Shown here piece by piece: positions 44,986-54,706 of a stretch of 64,000 nt of DNA. The DNA is taken from assembly GCF_017355985.1 (NCBI RefSeq), contig NZ_JAFIQU010000025.1:1-64000 (forward strand), given 5' to 3'. Each line of letters starts with the position of its first letter. Position 1 is the stretch's first letter. The notes beneath the pieces were generated by a model. The model was not told the DNA's origin, did not search any database, and worked only from the letters and a program-made list of their open reading frames with translations. The DNA comes from Arenibaculum pallidiluteum. GTDB lineage: Bacteria > Pseudomonadota > Alphaproteobacteria > Azospirillales > Azospirillaceae. The position numbers and the translations under genes are program-made.

Positions 44986-46335
44986 TCAGCTCCGGCCGCG
45001 GGGGACGGCTGCCGTCCCGCGCATGGGTGCTGCCACGGCCGGGGTGCTCGCCTCTCCCGGTGCCGGGTCGGTGATCAGCCTGGCGCCGCGCTGATGGGTC
45101 GCATAGCGCCAGAGCCATTGGATGCTGACCAGCAGGCGCTTCTCGAAGCCGACGAGCAGATAGACATGGACGATGGCCCAGAGCACCCAGGCGAGGAAGC
45201 CTCTGAGCTGGCGTCGTCCGAAGTCGAAGACGGCGGCGTTTCGCCCGATGATCGCCGTGTTGCCGCGGTTCCGGAAGCGGAAGGGCGGCATGGGCTCGCC
45301 GTGCCGGATGCTGGCTGCCAGCGCCCGCCCGAGATGCTCGCCCTGCTGCTTGGCGACCTGGGCCAAGCCGGGCAGGGGGCTGCCGTCCTCGCCCATGGCC
45401 AGCGCCGTGTCGCCCAGCGCATAGACCCCGTCCAGCCCCGGCACCGACAGGTCGGGCGCCACCCGGATGCGCCCGGCGCGGTCGGTCTCCACGCCCAGCC
45501 ACCGCCCGGCGGGCGATGCGGCGACGCCGGCGCCCCAGACGATCGTGCCGGCCGGAATGAGGGTCGTGTCCACCTGGACCTGCTCGGGCCCGATGTCCAC
45601 AACCTTGCGCCCGGTCAGCACCGTCACCCCCTTGCGCTCGAGCGCGCGGTGCGCGTAGGAGGCGAGCGGCTCGGGGAAGCTCGGCAGGATCCGGGGGCCG
45701 GCTTCCACCAGGTATACCTTGGCGGCCCGGGGATCGATGCGCCGGAAGTCGCGCGCCAGGGTATGGCGCGCCAGCTCCGCGATCGAGCCCGCCATCTCGA
45801 CGCCGGTCGGTCCGCCGCCGACCACCACGGTGGTCATCAGCATCCCGCGCCGCTCCCCGTCGGGGCACATCTCGGCGCGCTCGAAGGCGGTGAGCAGCCG
45901 GGTGCGGATCGTCCGGGCATCCTCGATGGTCTTCAAACCAGGGGCATGGCGCGCCCATTCGTCCCGGCCGAAATAGCTGTGGGTCGAGCCGGTCGCGATC
46001 ACGAGCCGGTCATAGGGCACGAAGCCGCCCTCGGCCAGGCGGACCATGCGGCGTTCGACGTCGATTCCGACGACCTCGCCCAGGATCACTTCGACGTTCC
46101 GATGGCGGTTCAGGACGTGCCGGATGGGTTCGGCGATGTCCGCCGGCGACAGCGCCGCGGTGGCCACCTGATAGAGCAGCGGCACGAAGAGATGGTAGTT
46201 GCGCCGGTCGATCACCGTGACCCGGATGCCGCTGCCGCCCAGGGTCTGCGCCAGGCTCAGCCCGGCGAAGCCGGCGCCGATCACCACCACATGAGGAAAG
46301 TCCCCGGCGTGCGGGGCGCTGGCAGGGTCGGGCAT
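44986..46335 (-). CDS. NAD(P)/FAD-dependent oxidoreductase, NDH-2-like
   Basis: A 449-residue two-dinucleotide-fold enzyme. The FAD motif is VVVIGAGFAGLSLAQTLGGS, the second GxGxxG is VVVGGGPTGVEMAGSI, and the C-terminal FAD contact is GLDGVYALGDTALA. Type II NADH dehydrogenases (Ndh) fit best: they oxidise NADH and reduce quinone without pumping protons. A hydrophobic C-terminal stretch, FLAWVLWAIVHVYLLVGFEK, is typical for membrane docking in this family. ATG 46335 follows a GGGGGA; MPTRG at 46359 is possible. It may partner the respiratory chain of the cell. Confidence 0.87.
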   Translation of the reverse strand: MPDPASAPHAGDFPHVVVIGAGFAGLSLAQTLGGSGIRVTVIDRRNYHLFVPLLYQVATAALSPADIAEPIRHVLNRHRNVEVILGEVVGIDVERRMVRLAEGGFVPYDRLVIATGSTHSYFGRDEWARHAPGLKTIEDARTIRTRLLTAFERAEMCPDGERRGMLMTTVVVGGGPTGVEMAGSIAELARHTLARDFRRIDPRAAKVYLVEAGPRILPSFPEPLASYAHRALERKGVTVLTGRKVVDIGPEQVQVDTTLIPAGTIVWGAGVAASPAGRWLGVETDRAGRIRVAPDLSVPGLDGVYALGDTALAMGEDGSPLPGLAQVAKQQGEHLGRALAASIRHGEPMPPFRFRNRGNTAIIGRNAAVFDFGRRQLRGFLAWVLWAIVHVYLLVGFEKRLLVSIQWLWRYATHQRGARLITDPAPGEASTPAVAAPMRGTAAVPRGRS

Positions 46336-46557
46336 GGCGGCGTTCCCCCGTGTCGGCATCGTCCCGCCGGGTTCAACAACCGGCACGGCCGCTCCGCACC
46401 ACGGCGCGGCTCCGCGACCGGCCGTGCCCCCAGTGCCGGAGGGCGGGAAGACCCATCGGTGTCCCTCATTAGGCTCCGTATATCGCGGTGTACAACATGG
46501 CCGCGCTGGTCCATGGTGCGGCCGATGGCCGGCCCGGGATCCTTTTCGACGAAATGG

Positions 46558-46965
46558 ATGCTGCGCGTCCGGGGCTCCGCCCCGGTCTCGCGGGCCATTG
46601 CCGCGCTGGCCTCTGCCGTCTTCGTCCTTCTGGCACTGGGCTCGGGCCCGCCGGGTGGGCGGGGCGGCTCGCAGGTCGCCGGCGCTCTGGGCGTCGGGGC
46701 CGAGGCGCCGCTTCTGCGGGCCGAGCGCGACGGGCTCGCCAAGGGCATCGGCCGCCCGGACCCGCGAAGGGCAACCCTGGCCTCTCCGAAGCCCTGGCTT
46801 CCGACGCCGGCCGAGCTGGACCCTCCCTCGGCCTTCGTCGGTGCCCTGGGCACCGCTTCGACGGCGTGCGACGGCGCCGGGGCCGCGCCCCTCTTCTCGG
46901 ACGTGCCGGCCGCGCTGGCGGGCCGGCGGGGTGCCTGTCAGCCGACGGGACCGCCAGTGGCCTGA
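46558..46965 (+). CDS. Hypothetical protein with signal-like N-terminus
   Basis: A 135-residue frame with high GC at third positions, as in its neighbours. It starts MLRVRGSAPVSRAIAALASA followed by a Val/Leu-rich stretch that resembles a signal peptide, then a Pro/Ala-rich body with two Cys near the end. No family is recognised and no ribosome site is obvious. It precedes secDF by about 85 bases. An earlier ATG at 46513 is possible. Confidence 0.45.
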   Translation: MLRVRGSAPVSRAIAALASAVFVLLALGSGPPGGRGGSQVAGALGVGAEAPLLRAERDGLAKGIGRPDPRRATLASPKPWLPTPAELDPPSAFVGALGTASTACDGAGAAPLFSDVPAALAGRRGACQPTGPPVA

Positions 46966-47049
46966 TCTACAGGTCCTGCCCGACGTCCCCGGCACCATCG
47001 GCGCCTGGGACACGTACAGTCTCCCACGCCCGGAGGGGCGAGGTACACG

Positions 47050-49596
47050 ATGCTTCATTTCTCGCGATTCAAGACGACCGTGATCGTCGTGATCTGCGCG
47101 CTCGGCGTGCTGCTGACGATCCCCAACTTCATTCCCCAGGGCACGCTGCCGAGCTGGGCGCCGCATCCCCATGTCAATCTCGGCCTCGACCTGCAGGGCG
47201 GATCGTACCTGCTGCTGGAGGTCGACACCCAGGCGGTCGCGCGCGAGCGCCTTGACGCGGCGGTCGAGGCGGCTCGGACGGCCCTGCGCTCGGCTGGCCT
47301 GCGATACACCGACCTCGGCGTGCGCGGCGATGCGGTCTCCGTGCGGCTGTCGGATCCGTCCCAGGTCGATGTGCTGCGCGGCGCGCTGGGCGACCTGCTG
47401 GCGGCGACGCCCGGTCCGGACGGGGTTCCGCGCGCCGAGTTCTCCTTCGACGCCGCGCCCGACGGGCTGATCACCATCCGGCTCTCCGATGTGGCGCTCC
47501 AGGCCCGCGCCTCCCGCGCTGTCGAGCAGTCGCTCGAGATCGTGCGGCGGCGCATCGACGAGACCGGCGTGAACGAGCCGATCGTCGCGCGCCAGGGGGC
47601 ACAGCGCATCCTGGTTCAGCTTCCCGGCGTCGCCGACCCGTCGCGCATCAAGCGGCTGCTCGGCCAGACCGCGAAGATGACCTTCCGCCTGCTCGCCGAC
47701 GACCAGGGCGTCACCGGCACCGCGCCTCCGGGCACGGAATGGCTGGTCTCCACGGATTCCAGTGCCCGCGGCCAGAGAATGCTGGTCCGGCGCAAGGTCG
47801 AGGTGGACGGCGCCAACCTGTCGGACGCGAACGCCAGCATGGACCAGCGCACCGGCGGCTGGGTCGTCAACTTCTCGTTCGACTCCGTGGGCGCCAGGCG
47901 CTTTGCCGATGTGACGCGGAACAATGTCGGCCGTCCCTTCGCCATCGTGCTCGACGACAAGGTGATCAGCGCCCCCGTGATCCGCGAGCCGATCACCGGC
48001 GGCAGCGGCCAGATCAGCGGCAGCTACACCGCGCAGTCCGCGACCGAGCTGGCAGTGCTGCTGCGCGCCGGCGCCCTGCCGGCCCCGCTGACCATCGTCG
48101 AGGAGCGTACCATCGGCCCGGATCTCGGCGCCGATTCCATCCGCGCCGGCATCCTGTCCTGCATCGTCGGCTTCGTGCTGGTGGTCGGCTTCATGGCGCT
48201 GAAGTACGGCCGGTTCGGCATCTATGCGAATGTCGCGCTGATCTTCAACCTATTCCTGACCGTGGCGATCCTGAGCCTGCTCGAGGCCACGCTGACGCTG
48301 CCCGGCATCGCCGGCATCCTGCTGACCCTCGGCATGTCGGTGGACGCCAACATCCTGATCAACGAGCGCATCCGCGAGGAGACGCGGCGCGGCCGCTCGC
48401 CCTTCGCGGCGATGGAGGCCGGGTTCTCCCGCGCCTTCGCGACGATCACGGACTCGAACCTGACGACGCTGATCAAGATGGCGATCCTGTACGCGGTCGG
48501 TACGGGCGCGATCCGCGGCTTTGCGGTCACCATCACCTTCGGCATCCTGACCTCGATGTTCACGGCGACGGTCGTGACGCGGCTGCTGATGGTGAACTGG
48601 CTGCGGCGCAAGCGGCCGGCGGCGCTGCCGGTCAGCTCGCGCTTCGAGCTGCTGCCCCATGAGACGAAGATCCCCTTCATGCGGGGCAAGAAGGCGGGGC
48701 TGATCATGTCGGTGATCCTCAGCCTGGCCTCCATCGGGCTGTTCTTCAAGCCGGGGCTGAACTACGGCATCGACTTCGCGGGCGGCATCGCCATCGAGAT
48801 CCGCACCGAGCAGCCCGCCGACTTCGCGACGCTTCGCGAGTCCGTTGGCCGGCTGAACCTCGGCCCCGTGCAGCTCCAGCAGTTCGGCGCGCCCACCGAC
48901 GTGCTGATCCGCCTCGAGCGCCAGCCCGGCGGCGAGGCGCAGCAGCAGACCGCCGTCCGGACCGTCCAGGAAACCCTGGCCCGGGAGTTCCCGGGCACCA
49001 CGGTGCGCCGGGTCGAATCCGTCGGCGCCTCGGTCAGCGGCGAGCTGTTCCGCGACGGCATGATCGCGCTGGCGATCGCGGCGGTCGCCATGCTGGGCTA
49101 CATCTGGTTCCGCTTCGAATGGCAGTTCGGCGTGGGCGCGGTCGTGACCATGCTGCTGGACGTGACCAAGACGATCGGCTTCTTCGCCCTGACGGGCCTC
49201 CAATTCAATCTGGTGGCCATCGCGGCGATCCTCACGATCATGGGCTTCTCGATCAACGACAAGGTCGTGGTCTACGACCGGGTGCGCGAGAACCTGCGGC
49301 TCTACCGGAAGATGCCGCTGGGCGAGCTGATCGACCGCAGCATCAACGAGACCATGGGAAGGACCATCGCAACCTCTCTCGCGATCTTCCTGTCGATCGT
49401 GCCGCTGGCACTGTTCGGCGGCGAGGCGCTGGAGGAGTTCGCCCTGGTCCTGCTGTTCGGCGTGGTGCTGGCGACCTCGTCCTCCATCTTCATCGCGGCG
49501 CCGATCCTCCTTTATCTCGGCGAGCACCGGCTGCGCCGGGGCACGGACGAGGCGGGCCAGCCCGCCGGGCGGGAGGCGCGCGCCGAAGGCGCCTGA
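47050..49596 (+). CDS. secDF: Fused protein translocase subunit SecDF
   Basis: An 848-residue fusion of SecD and SecF. The SecD half has NLGLDLQGGSYLLLEV near the N-terminus, the large periplasmic P1 domain and IRAGILSCIVGFVLVVGFMA. The SecF half starts near residue 560 with GLNYGIDFAGGIAIEIRTE and ends with TIMGFSINDKVVVYDRVREN. Using the proton motive force, SecDF helps SecYEG pull proteins across the inner membrane. A fused form occurs in rhizobial relatives. A single gene of this size replaces the usual secD-secF pair. No yajC is in the window. Confidence 0.95.
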   Translation: MLHFSRFKTTVIVVICALGVLLTIPNFIPQGTLPSWAPHPHVNLGLDLQGGSYLLLEVDTQAVARERLDAAVEAARTALRSAGLRYTDLGVRGDAVSVRLSDPSQVDVLRGALGDLLAATPGPDGVPRAEFSFDAAPDGLITIRLSDVALQARASRAVEQSLEIVRRRIDETGVNEPIVARQGAQRILVQLPGVADPSRIKRLLGQTAKMTFRLLADDQGVTGTAPPGTEWLVSTDSSARGQRMLVRRKVEVDGANLSDANASMDQRTGGWVVNFSFDSVGARRFADVTRNNVGRPFAIVLDDKVISAPVIREPITGGSGQISGSYTAQSATELAVLLRAGALPAPLTIVEERTIGPDLGADSIRAGILSCIVGFVLVVGFMALKYGRFGIYANVALIFNLFLTVAILSLLEATLTLPGIAGILLTLGMSVDANILINERIREETRRGRSPFAAMEAGFSRAFATITDSNLTTLIKMAILYAVGTGAIRGFAVTITFGILTSMFTATVVTRLLMVNWLRRKRPAALPVSSRFELLPHETKIPFMRGKKAGLIMSVILSLASIGLFFKPGLNYGIDFAGGIAIEIRTEQPADFATLRESVGRLNLGPVQLQQFGAPTDVLIRLERQPGGEAQQQTAVRTVQETLAREFPGTTVRRVESVGASVSGELFRDGMIALAIAAVAMLGYIWFRFEWQFGVGAVVTMLLDVTKTIGFFALTGLQFNLVAIAAILTIMGFSINDKVVVYDRVRENLRLYRKMPLGELIDRSINETMGRTIATSLAIFLSIVPLALFGGEALEEFALVLLFGVVLATSSSIFIAAPILLYLGEHRLRRGTDEAGQPAGREARAEGA

Positions 49597-49645
49597 GCCC
49601 GGATGGGCATTGCCCGGCCCCGACGGAGCCTGGCCGTGACCTGTG

Positions 49646-49698
49646 AAGAGGCCGCTCCCTGCGACGCAACGTCGTCGGGGGCGGCCTCTTTTGCTTTT
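49646..49698 (+). terminator. Rho-independent terminator after secDF
   Basis: AAGAGGCCGC (49646-49655) pairs perfectly with GCGGCCTCTT (49681-49690) across a 25-base loop and runs into a T-rich tail. It lies 50 bases after the secDF stop and is the clearest terminator in the window. Confidence 0.85.
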
Positions 49699-49742
49699 CG
49701 CAGGCGCAAAATGGTCTTATATGGCGCCAAACAAGGATCGTC

Positions 49743-51647
49743 ATGACCTCGCAGACCCTGACCCCCGACGCGGCCGAGCATCGCCGCTCGTCCTTCGGCA
49801 CCCTGCTCGTCGGGGCCATCGGCGTCGTCTTCGGCGACATCGGCACCAGCCCGCTCTACGCGATCAAGGAGACCTTCGCGGGGCCGCATCCGCTGGTGCT
49901 CGACCGGGCGCACGTCCTCGGCGTGCTGTCCCTCGTCTTCTGGTCGCTGATGGTGGTGGTCTCGATCAAGTACGTCGCCCTGATCATGCGGGCGGACAAC
50001 CGCGGCGAGGGCGGCAGCCTGGCGCTGCTGGCGCTGCTGGGGCGCGCGGTGGAGCGGCTGCCCGGCCTGGCCGCCGCAGTCGGGGCCTGCGGCATCTTCG
50101 CCGCCGCGCTGTTCTACGGCGACAGCGTCATCACCCCGGCGATCTCCGTCCTGAGCGCGGTGGAGGGCCTGCAGGTCGGGCGGCCGGAGCTCGCGAGCGC
50201 GGTCGAGCCATTGACGCTGGTGGTCCTGGTCCTGCTCTTCATGATCCAGCGGCATGGCTCGGCGATGGTCGGCAAGCTGTTCGGTCCCGTCATGCTGCTC
50301 TGGTTCCTGACGCTCGCCTGGCTCGGCATCGCCAATATCGGGAACGCGCCGGGCGTCCTGCTGGCGGTGTCGCCCCACTATGCGCTGAGCTTCATCGCCC
50401 AGGACGGCTTCACGGCCTTCCTGGCCTTCGGCTCCGTCGTCCTGGCCGTGACCGGGGCCGAGGCGCTCTATGCCGACATGGGGCATTTCGGGAAGCTGCC
50501 GATCCGGCTTGCCTGGTACCTGCTGGTCTGGCCGTCGCTGCTGCTGAACTATTTCGGCCAGGGCGCGCTGCTCCTGTCGGATCCCGGGGCGGTCGAGAAC
50601 CCGTTCTTCCGCATGGCGCCGGACTGGGCGGCCCTGCCGCTGGTGGGCCTCGCGACCGCGGCGGCGGTGATCGCGTCCCAGGCGGTGATCACCGGCGCCT
50701 TCTCGGTCACGCGGCAGGCCATCCAGCTCGGCTACCTGCCGCGCATGACGATCATCCACACCTCCGAGCGCGAGATCGGCCAGATCTACCTGCCCTTCGT
50801 GAACTGGATGCTGCTGGCCGGCGTGACCGGCCTGGTCCTCGGCTTCCAGTCCTCCAGCAACCTGGCGTCGGCCTACGGCATCGCGGTCACGGGCACCATG
50901 CTGATCACCTCGGTGATGCTGGGCTTCGTGATGGTCCATCTCTGGGGATGGCGAAAGCGCATCGCCATGATCGCCGCCGGATCCTTCGCCCTGGTCGACC
51001 TGGCGTTCTTCCTGGCCAATGCCACCAAGATCACCCATGGCGGGTGGTTCCCCCTGGCGGTCGGGGTCGTGCTCTTCACGGTGCTGCGGACATGGAAGCG
51101 CGGGCGCGACACCATGCGCGAGCGCATCATCGCCGACGCGCCGCCCGCGGCCGAGTTCATCGGTGCGCTGTCGGGCCGCGCCGTGCGCGTCAAGGGCACG
51201 GCCGTGTTCCTGACCTCGGCCGCGGACGGCGTGCCGCCCGCGCTGCTGCACAACCTCAAGCACAACCAGGTCCTGCATGAACGGGTCGTGCTGCTGAAGG
51301 TCGTGGTCTCCGAAAGCCCGACGGTCCCTCCGGAGCGGCGGGTGGAGGCCGAGAAGCTCAGCGACGGGCTTCACCGGATCCTGCTGAATTTCGGGTTCAT
51401 GGAGGATCCGGACGTGCCGAAGGCGCTGGCCAACGCCAAGCGGGACGAGCTCGGCTTCTTCTACGAGCCGCTCTCGACCTCCTACTTCCTCAGCCGGGAG
51501 ATCGTCGTGCCGGCGGGCCGCTCATCGCTGCCGCCCTGGCGGGCGAAGACCTTCGCGGTGCTGTCCCGCGCCGCCAGCTCGGCCCCGGACTATTTCCGGC
51601 TGCCGGTCAACCGCGTCCTCGAGCTGGGCACCCAGGTGGAGATCTGA
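49743..51647 (+). CDS. kup: Low-affinity potassium transporter Kup
   Basis: A 634-residue K+ uptake protein with about 12 membrane helices and a cytoplasmic C-terminal domain. The family signature VVFGDIGTSPLYAIKE is near the N-terminus, followed by YVALIMRADNRGEGG and FYGDSVITPAISVLSAVEG. The tail has FFYEPLSTSYFLSREIV. Kup imports K+ with H+. AAGGA precedes the ATG. It stands alone between the secDF terminator and the TRAP operon. Confidence 0.95.
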   Translation: MTSQTLTPDAAEHRRSSFGTLLVGAIGVVFGDIGTSPLYAIKETFAGPHPLVLDRAHVLGVLSLVFWSLMVVVSIKYVALIMRADNRGEGGSLALLALLGRAVERLPGLAAAVGACGIFAAALFYGDSVITPAISVLSAVEGLQVGRPELASAVEPLTLVVLVLLFMIQRHGSAMVGKLFGPVMLLWFLTLAWLGIANIGNAPGVLLAVSPHYALSFIAQDGFTAFLAFGSVVLAVTGAEALYADMGHFGKLPIRLAWYLLVWPSLLLNYFGQGALLLSDPGAVENPFFRMAPDWAALPLVGLATAAAVIASQAVITGAFSVTRQAIQLGYLPRMTIIHTSEREIGQIYLPFVNWMLLAGVTGLVLGFQSSSNLASAYGIAVTGTMLITSVMLGFVMVHLWGWRKRIAMIAAGSFALVDLAFFLANATKITHGGWFPLAVGVVLFTVLRTWKRGRDTMRERIIADAPPAAEFIGALSGRAVRVKGTAVFLTSAADGVPPALLHNLKHNQVLHERVVLLKVVVSESPTVPPERRVEAEKLSDGLHRILLNFGFMEDPDVPKALANAKRDELGFFYEPLSTSYFLSREIVVPAGRSSLPPWRAKTFAVLSRAASSAPDYFRLPVNRVLELGTQVEI

Positions 51648-51765
51648 GGGGCTGGGTCCGGGCGCGCCCGCCCTCCGCGGCGCTTCTGATCGGTCGCCCT
51701 GCGAACCATTGTCGGTGATAACGATTGGTGCCATAACCGATTGAAATAAATCGGGAGGAATGCAG

Positions 51766-52806
51766 ATGGCATCGATCGCGACCCGTCGCGCCTTTCTGGC
51801 GGGATCCGCCGCCCTTGCGGGGGCCGTGTCCATGCCCGCCATCGTCCGGGCGCAGCGGCGCGTCCTGAAGATCAGCCATTATCTGGCGCCGACCCACGGG
51901 ATCGAGACCGACTTCCTGCGGCCCTGGGCCGAGGAGGTGAAGGCGCGCACCGGCGGCGCCGTCAATTTCGAGATCTTCCCCGTCAGCAGTGCCTTCGGCA
52001 AGGCCGAGCGCCAGGCCGACCAGGCCCGCGCGGGCATCGTCGACATCGCTTTCGGCCTGTCGGGCATCCCGCGCGGCCGGTTCCCGCACACTTCGCTCAT
52101 CGAGCTGCCCTTCGTCGTCGAGCGGGCCGAGGCGGGCTCGGCCGCCCTCTGGCAGCTCTACCGGAGCGGCGATCTCGGCAACGAGTACGACGACTTCAAG
52201 GTGCTCATGCTGATGACGCACCATGGCGGGCTGTTCCACACGGTCAACCGCCCCGTGCGCACGCTCGAGGATCTGCGCGGCATGCGCATCCGCTCGCCCG
52301 GCCCGGCCGTCAACGCGATGCTGGAGTTCCTCGGTGCGAGCCCCGTCGGCATGCCGCCCGCCCAGATCTACGAGAGCCTGGAGCGCGGCGCGCTGGACGG
52401 TCTGGCCACGACCTGGGATCTCGTGGCCGCCGTGCGCGCCAACGAAGTGCTGAAGCATCATACGGACGCCCGGCTCTACGCCGCCGCCTTCTATACCGTG
52501 ATGAACAGGCGCAGCTACGACGCCCTTCCCCAGGAGGTGCGGCAGGTCATCGACGAGACGACCGGCGACGCCCTGCAGCCGAAGATCGGCCCGTGGTGGG
52601 ACAAGTGGGACGCGATCGGCAAGCAGGACGCAGTGAAGCGCGGCCATGCCGTCGTCGAGGTCGGCCAGGAGACGCGCGAGCAGTGGCGCCAGCAGCTTCA
52701 GCCCATGATCGCGCAGTATCTCCAGAGCGTGAAGGCGGAGGGCGTGAAGGATCCCGAGGCGCTGTACCAGAAGATGCTCCAGCTGGCGCAGCAGAAGTCT
52801 AGGTGA
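51766..52806 (+). CDS. TRAP transporter substrate-binding protein (DctP type)
   Basis: A 346-residue periplasmic binding protein. The signal region TRRAFLAGSAALAGA carries an Arg-Arg, so Sec or Tat export are both possible. The mature part has DctP-like KISHYLAPTHGIETDFLRPW, RTLEDLRGMRIRSPGP and YESLERGALDGLATTWDL. It binds an organic acid for the permease subunits encoded next. GGAGG sits 8 bases before ATG 51766; ATG 51760 is too close to it. Context with gentisate cleavage genes suggests an aromatic acid or breakdown product as substrate. Confidence 0.9.
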   Translation: MASIATRRAFLAGSAALAGAVSMPAIVRAQRRVLKISHYLAPTHGIETDFLRPWAEEVKARTGGAVNFEIFPVSSAFGKAERQADQARAGIVDIAFGLSGIPRGRFPHTSLIELPFVVERAEAGSAALWQLYRSGDLGNEYDDFKVLMLMTHHGGLFHTVNRPVRTLEDLRGMRIRSPGPAVNAMLEFLGASPVGMPPAQIYESLERGALDGLATTWDLVAAVRANEVLKHHTDARLYAAAFYTVMNRRSYDALPQEVRQVIDETTGDALQPKIGPWWDKWDAIGKQDAVKRGHAVVEVGQETREQWRQQLQPMIAQYLQSVKAEGVKDPEALYQKMLQLAQQKSR

Positions 52807-53384
52807 AGCCACGGGGTGACGCTGCGGGAATGACGGACATGGGACTGGGAGGCGACGCGCCTGAGGCGGGCTCGGGCATCGCGCGGCCGCGCGATGCCCT
52901 GGCGCGGTTCGTCTGGCTCTGCGCCGTGCTGGGGGTGGCCAGCCTCGTCGTGGCGATCCTGCTGACCGTTGCGGACATCGTCTGGCGCAGGGTCGTGGGC
53001 GGCGCCTTCGTGGACACCGCCGACATCACCCGGCTCTGCCTCGTCACGGCGGCGTCCGCCTCGATCCCCTACGGCTTCATCCGCGGCACGCATGTCAGCG
53101 TGGACCTGCTGGTCGAGCGGTTTCCGCCGCGCCTGCAGACGGCGATGGAAGTCGCAACCTCGCTCGCGGGTGCGGTCTTCTTCGCGTTCCTCGCTTGGCT
53201 CGCCTGGCAGAGCGCGGCCATCCACCTCGCCTATGGGGACACGACGCTGAACCTGCGCCTGCCCGTCGTTCTCTACGACGCCATCTTTCTGGCCGGCCTC
53301 GGCCTCGCGATACTGGCCTGTCTCTGGCGGGCCGGATTGGCCCTCAGGACCGGCAGCGCCACCCATGAGGAGCCGTTCGGATGA
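52803..53384 (+). CDS. TRAP transporter small permease (DctQ type)
   Basis: A 193-residue membrane protein with four helices, including FVWLCAVLGVASLVVAILLT and AVFFAFLAWLAWQSAAI, and the DctQ-type FIRGTHVSVDLLVERFPPR. GTG 52803 overlaps the stop of the binding-protein gene (GTGA); ATG 52830 is the alternative. It forms the small integral subunit that pairs with DctM. The stop of this gene overlaps the ATG of the large permease gene (ATGA), so the three genes are coupled. Confidence 0.87.
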   Translation: MKPRGDAAGMTDMGLGGDAPEAGSGIARPRDALARFVWLCAVLGVASLVVAILLTVADIVWRRVVGGAFVDTADITRLCLVTAASASIPYGFIRGTHVSVDLLVERFPPRLQTAMEVATSLAGAVFFAFLAWLAWQSAAIHLAYGDTTLNLRLPVVLYDAIFLAGLGLAILACLWRAGLALRTGSATHEEPFG

Positions 53385-54688
53385 GTTCCGGTCTCGCGGG
53401 GATCATCGGCTTCCTCGCCGTGCTCGGCCTGATCGCAGTGCGGGTGCCGATCGCGCTCGCCATGGCCTTCGTCGGGGTGATCGGCTCGATCGCGCTCGGC
53501 GGATGGGCGCAAGCCTCCTACATCCTGGCGAACCTGCCCTTCGAGGCGGTGTCGAGCGCCGGTATGGAGATCGTGCCGCTGTTCATCTTCATGGGCGTCT
53601 TCGCGGCCTTCTCCGGCCTCTCGGGAAATCTCTACGGCGGGGTGCAGGCGCTGGTCGGCCATTGGCGCGGCGGCGTCGCCATCGCGACGATCGGCGCCTC
53701 CGCGGGCTTCGGCGCGATCTGCGGGTCGTCTCTCGCGACGGCCGCCACCATGGGTCGCGTCGCAATGCCGGAGATGCGGGCGCGCGGCTATGCCGACAGC
53801 CTGCTCTCGGCCTCGGTGGCGGCTGGAGGGACGCTGGGCGTGCTGATCCCGCCCTCGATCATCCTGGCGCTCTACGCACTTCTGACGGGGCAGTCGATTG
53901 GGGCGCTCTTCTCGGCAGCCCTGATCCCGGGGCTGGTCGCAACGGCGCTGTACATGGCGGCGGTTCTCCTGCAGGTGACGCGCAGGCCGCATCTGGCGCC
54001 ACCGGGGCCGCGGCTGCCCTGGCGCCAGCGGGGGAGGGCACTGCTGCGCATCTGGGACGCGGCGCTGTTGATCGTCGTGGTCATCGGCGGCATCTACGGG
54101 CAAGTCTTCTCGCCGACCGAGGCCGCCGCGGTCGGTGCCGGCGGCACGCTCCTCGTCACCTTCTTCCGCGGCAGGCTCAGCGCCGCGGTGCTGCGCCGGG
54201 GCATCGCCGAGACGGCCGGGATGTCCGGCATGATCTTCCTGATCCTGATCGGGGCGAGCGTCTTCAACTACTTCATCGAGCTCAGCGGCCTCACCGCGAC
54301 GCTGACCCAGGCGATCCAGGGCTCGGGTCTGCCGCCGCTCGGCATTCTGCTGCTGGTGGTCCTCTTCTACGTTGTGCTCGGCTGCTTCATGGACAGCCTG
54401 TCCATGGTGCTGCTCACGGTAGTGCCGATGTACCAGCTCGTCACCGGGCTCGGCTATGATCCCGTCTGGTTCGGCATCATCGTCGTGACGGTGGCGGAGA
54501 TCGGGCTGATCACGCCGCCGATCGGAATGAATCTGTTCGTGATCCAGGCAGTGATGCCGGATCTGAAGCTGCCGACCGTGATCCAGGGCATTCTTCCCTT
54601 CATCCTGGCCGACCTCGTGCGCGTCGCCGTGCTGATCGCCTTTCCTGGGCTGGTCCTCTTCCTCCCGCGGCTCCTCGGCCTCGTCTAA
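53381..54688 (+). CDS. TRAP transporter large permease (DctM type)
   Basis: A 435-residue membrane protein with about 12 helices. DctM features are VPLFIFMGVFAAFSGLSGNL, GTLGVLIPPSIILALYALLT and EIGLITPPIGMNLFVIQAV. It forms the sodium-driven channel of the TRAP transporter with the subunit encoded just upstream. It is convergent with the gentisate dioxygenase gene, with 18 bases between stop codons. Confidence 0.92.
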   Translation: MSSGLAGIIGFLAVLGLIAVRVPIALAMAFVGVIGSIALGGWAQASYILANLPFEAVSSAGMEIVPLFIFMGVFAAFSGLSGNLYGGVQALVGHWRGGVAIATIGASAGFGAICGSSLATAATMGRVAMPEMRARGYADSLLSASVAAGGTLGVLIPPSIILALYALLTGQSIGALFSAALIPGLVATALYMAAVLLQVTRRPHLAPPGPRLPWRQRGRALLRIWDAALLIVVVIGGIYGQVFSPTEAAAVGAGGTLLVTFFRGRLSAAVLRRGIAETAGMSGMIFLILIGASVFNYFIELSGLTATLTQAIQGSGLPPLGILLLVVLFYVVLGCFMDSLSMVLLTVVPMYQLVTGLGYDPVWFGIIVVTVAEIGLITPPIGMNLFVIQAVMPDLKLPTVIQGILPFILADLVRVAVLIAFPGLVLFLPRLLGLV

Positions 54689-54706
54689 CGCTGCCTGGGG
54701 CGACGA

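Noticed and set aside
44721..45074. Plus-strand frame of 117 codons in the 44.7-45.1 kb gap
   Set aside because: Overlaps the end of the NDH-2-like gene, with no ribosome site and no family similarity.
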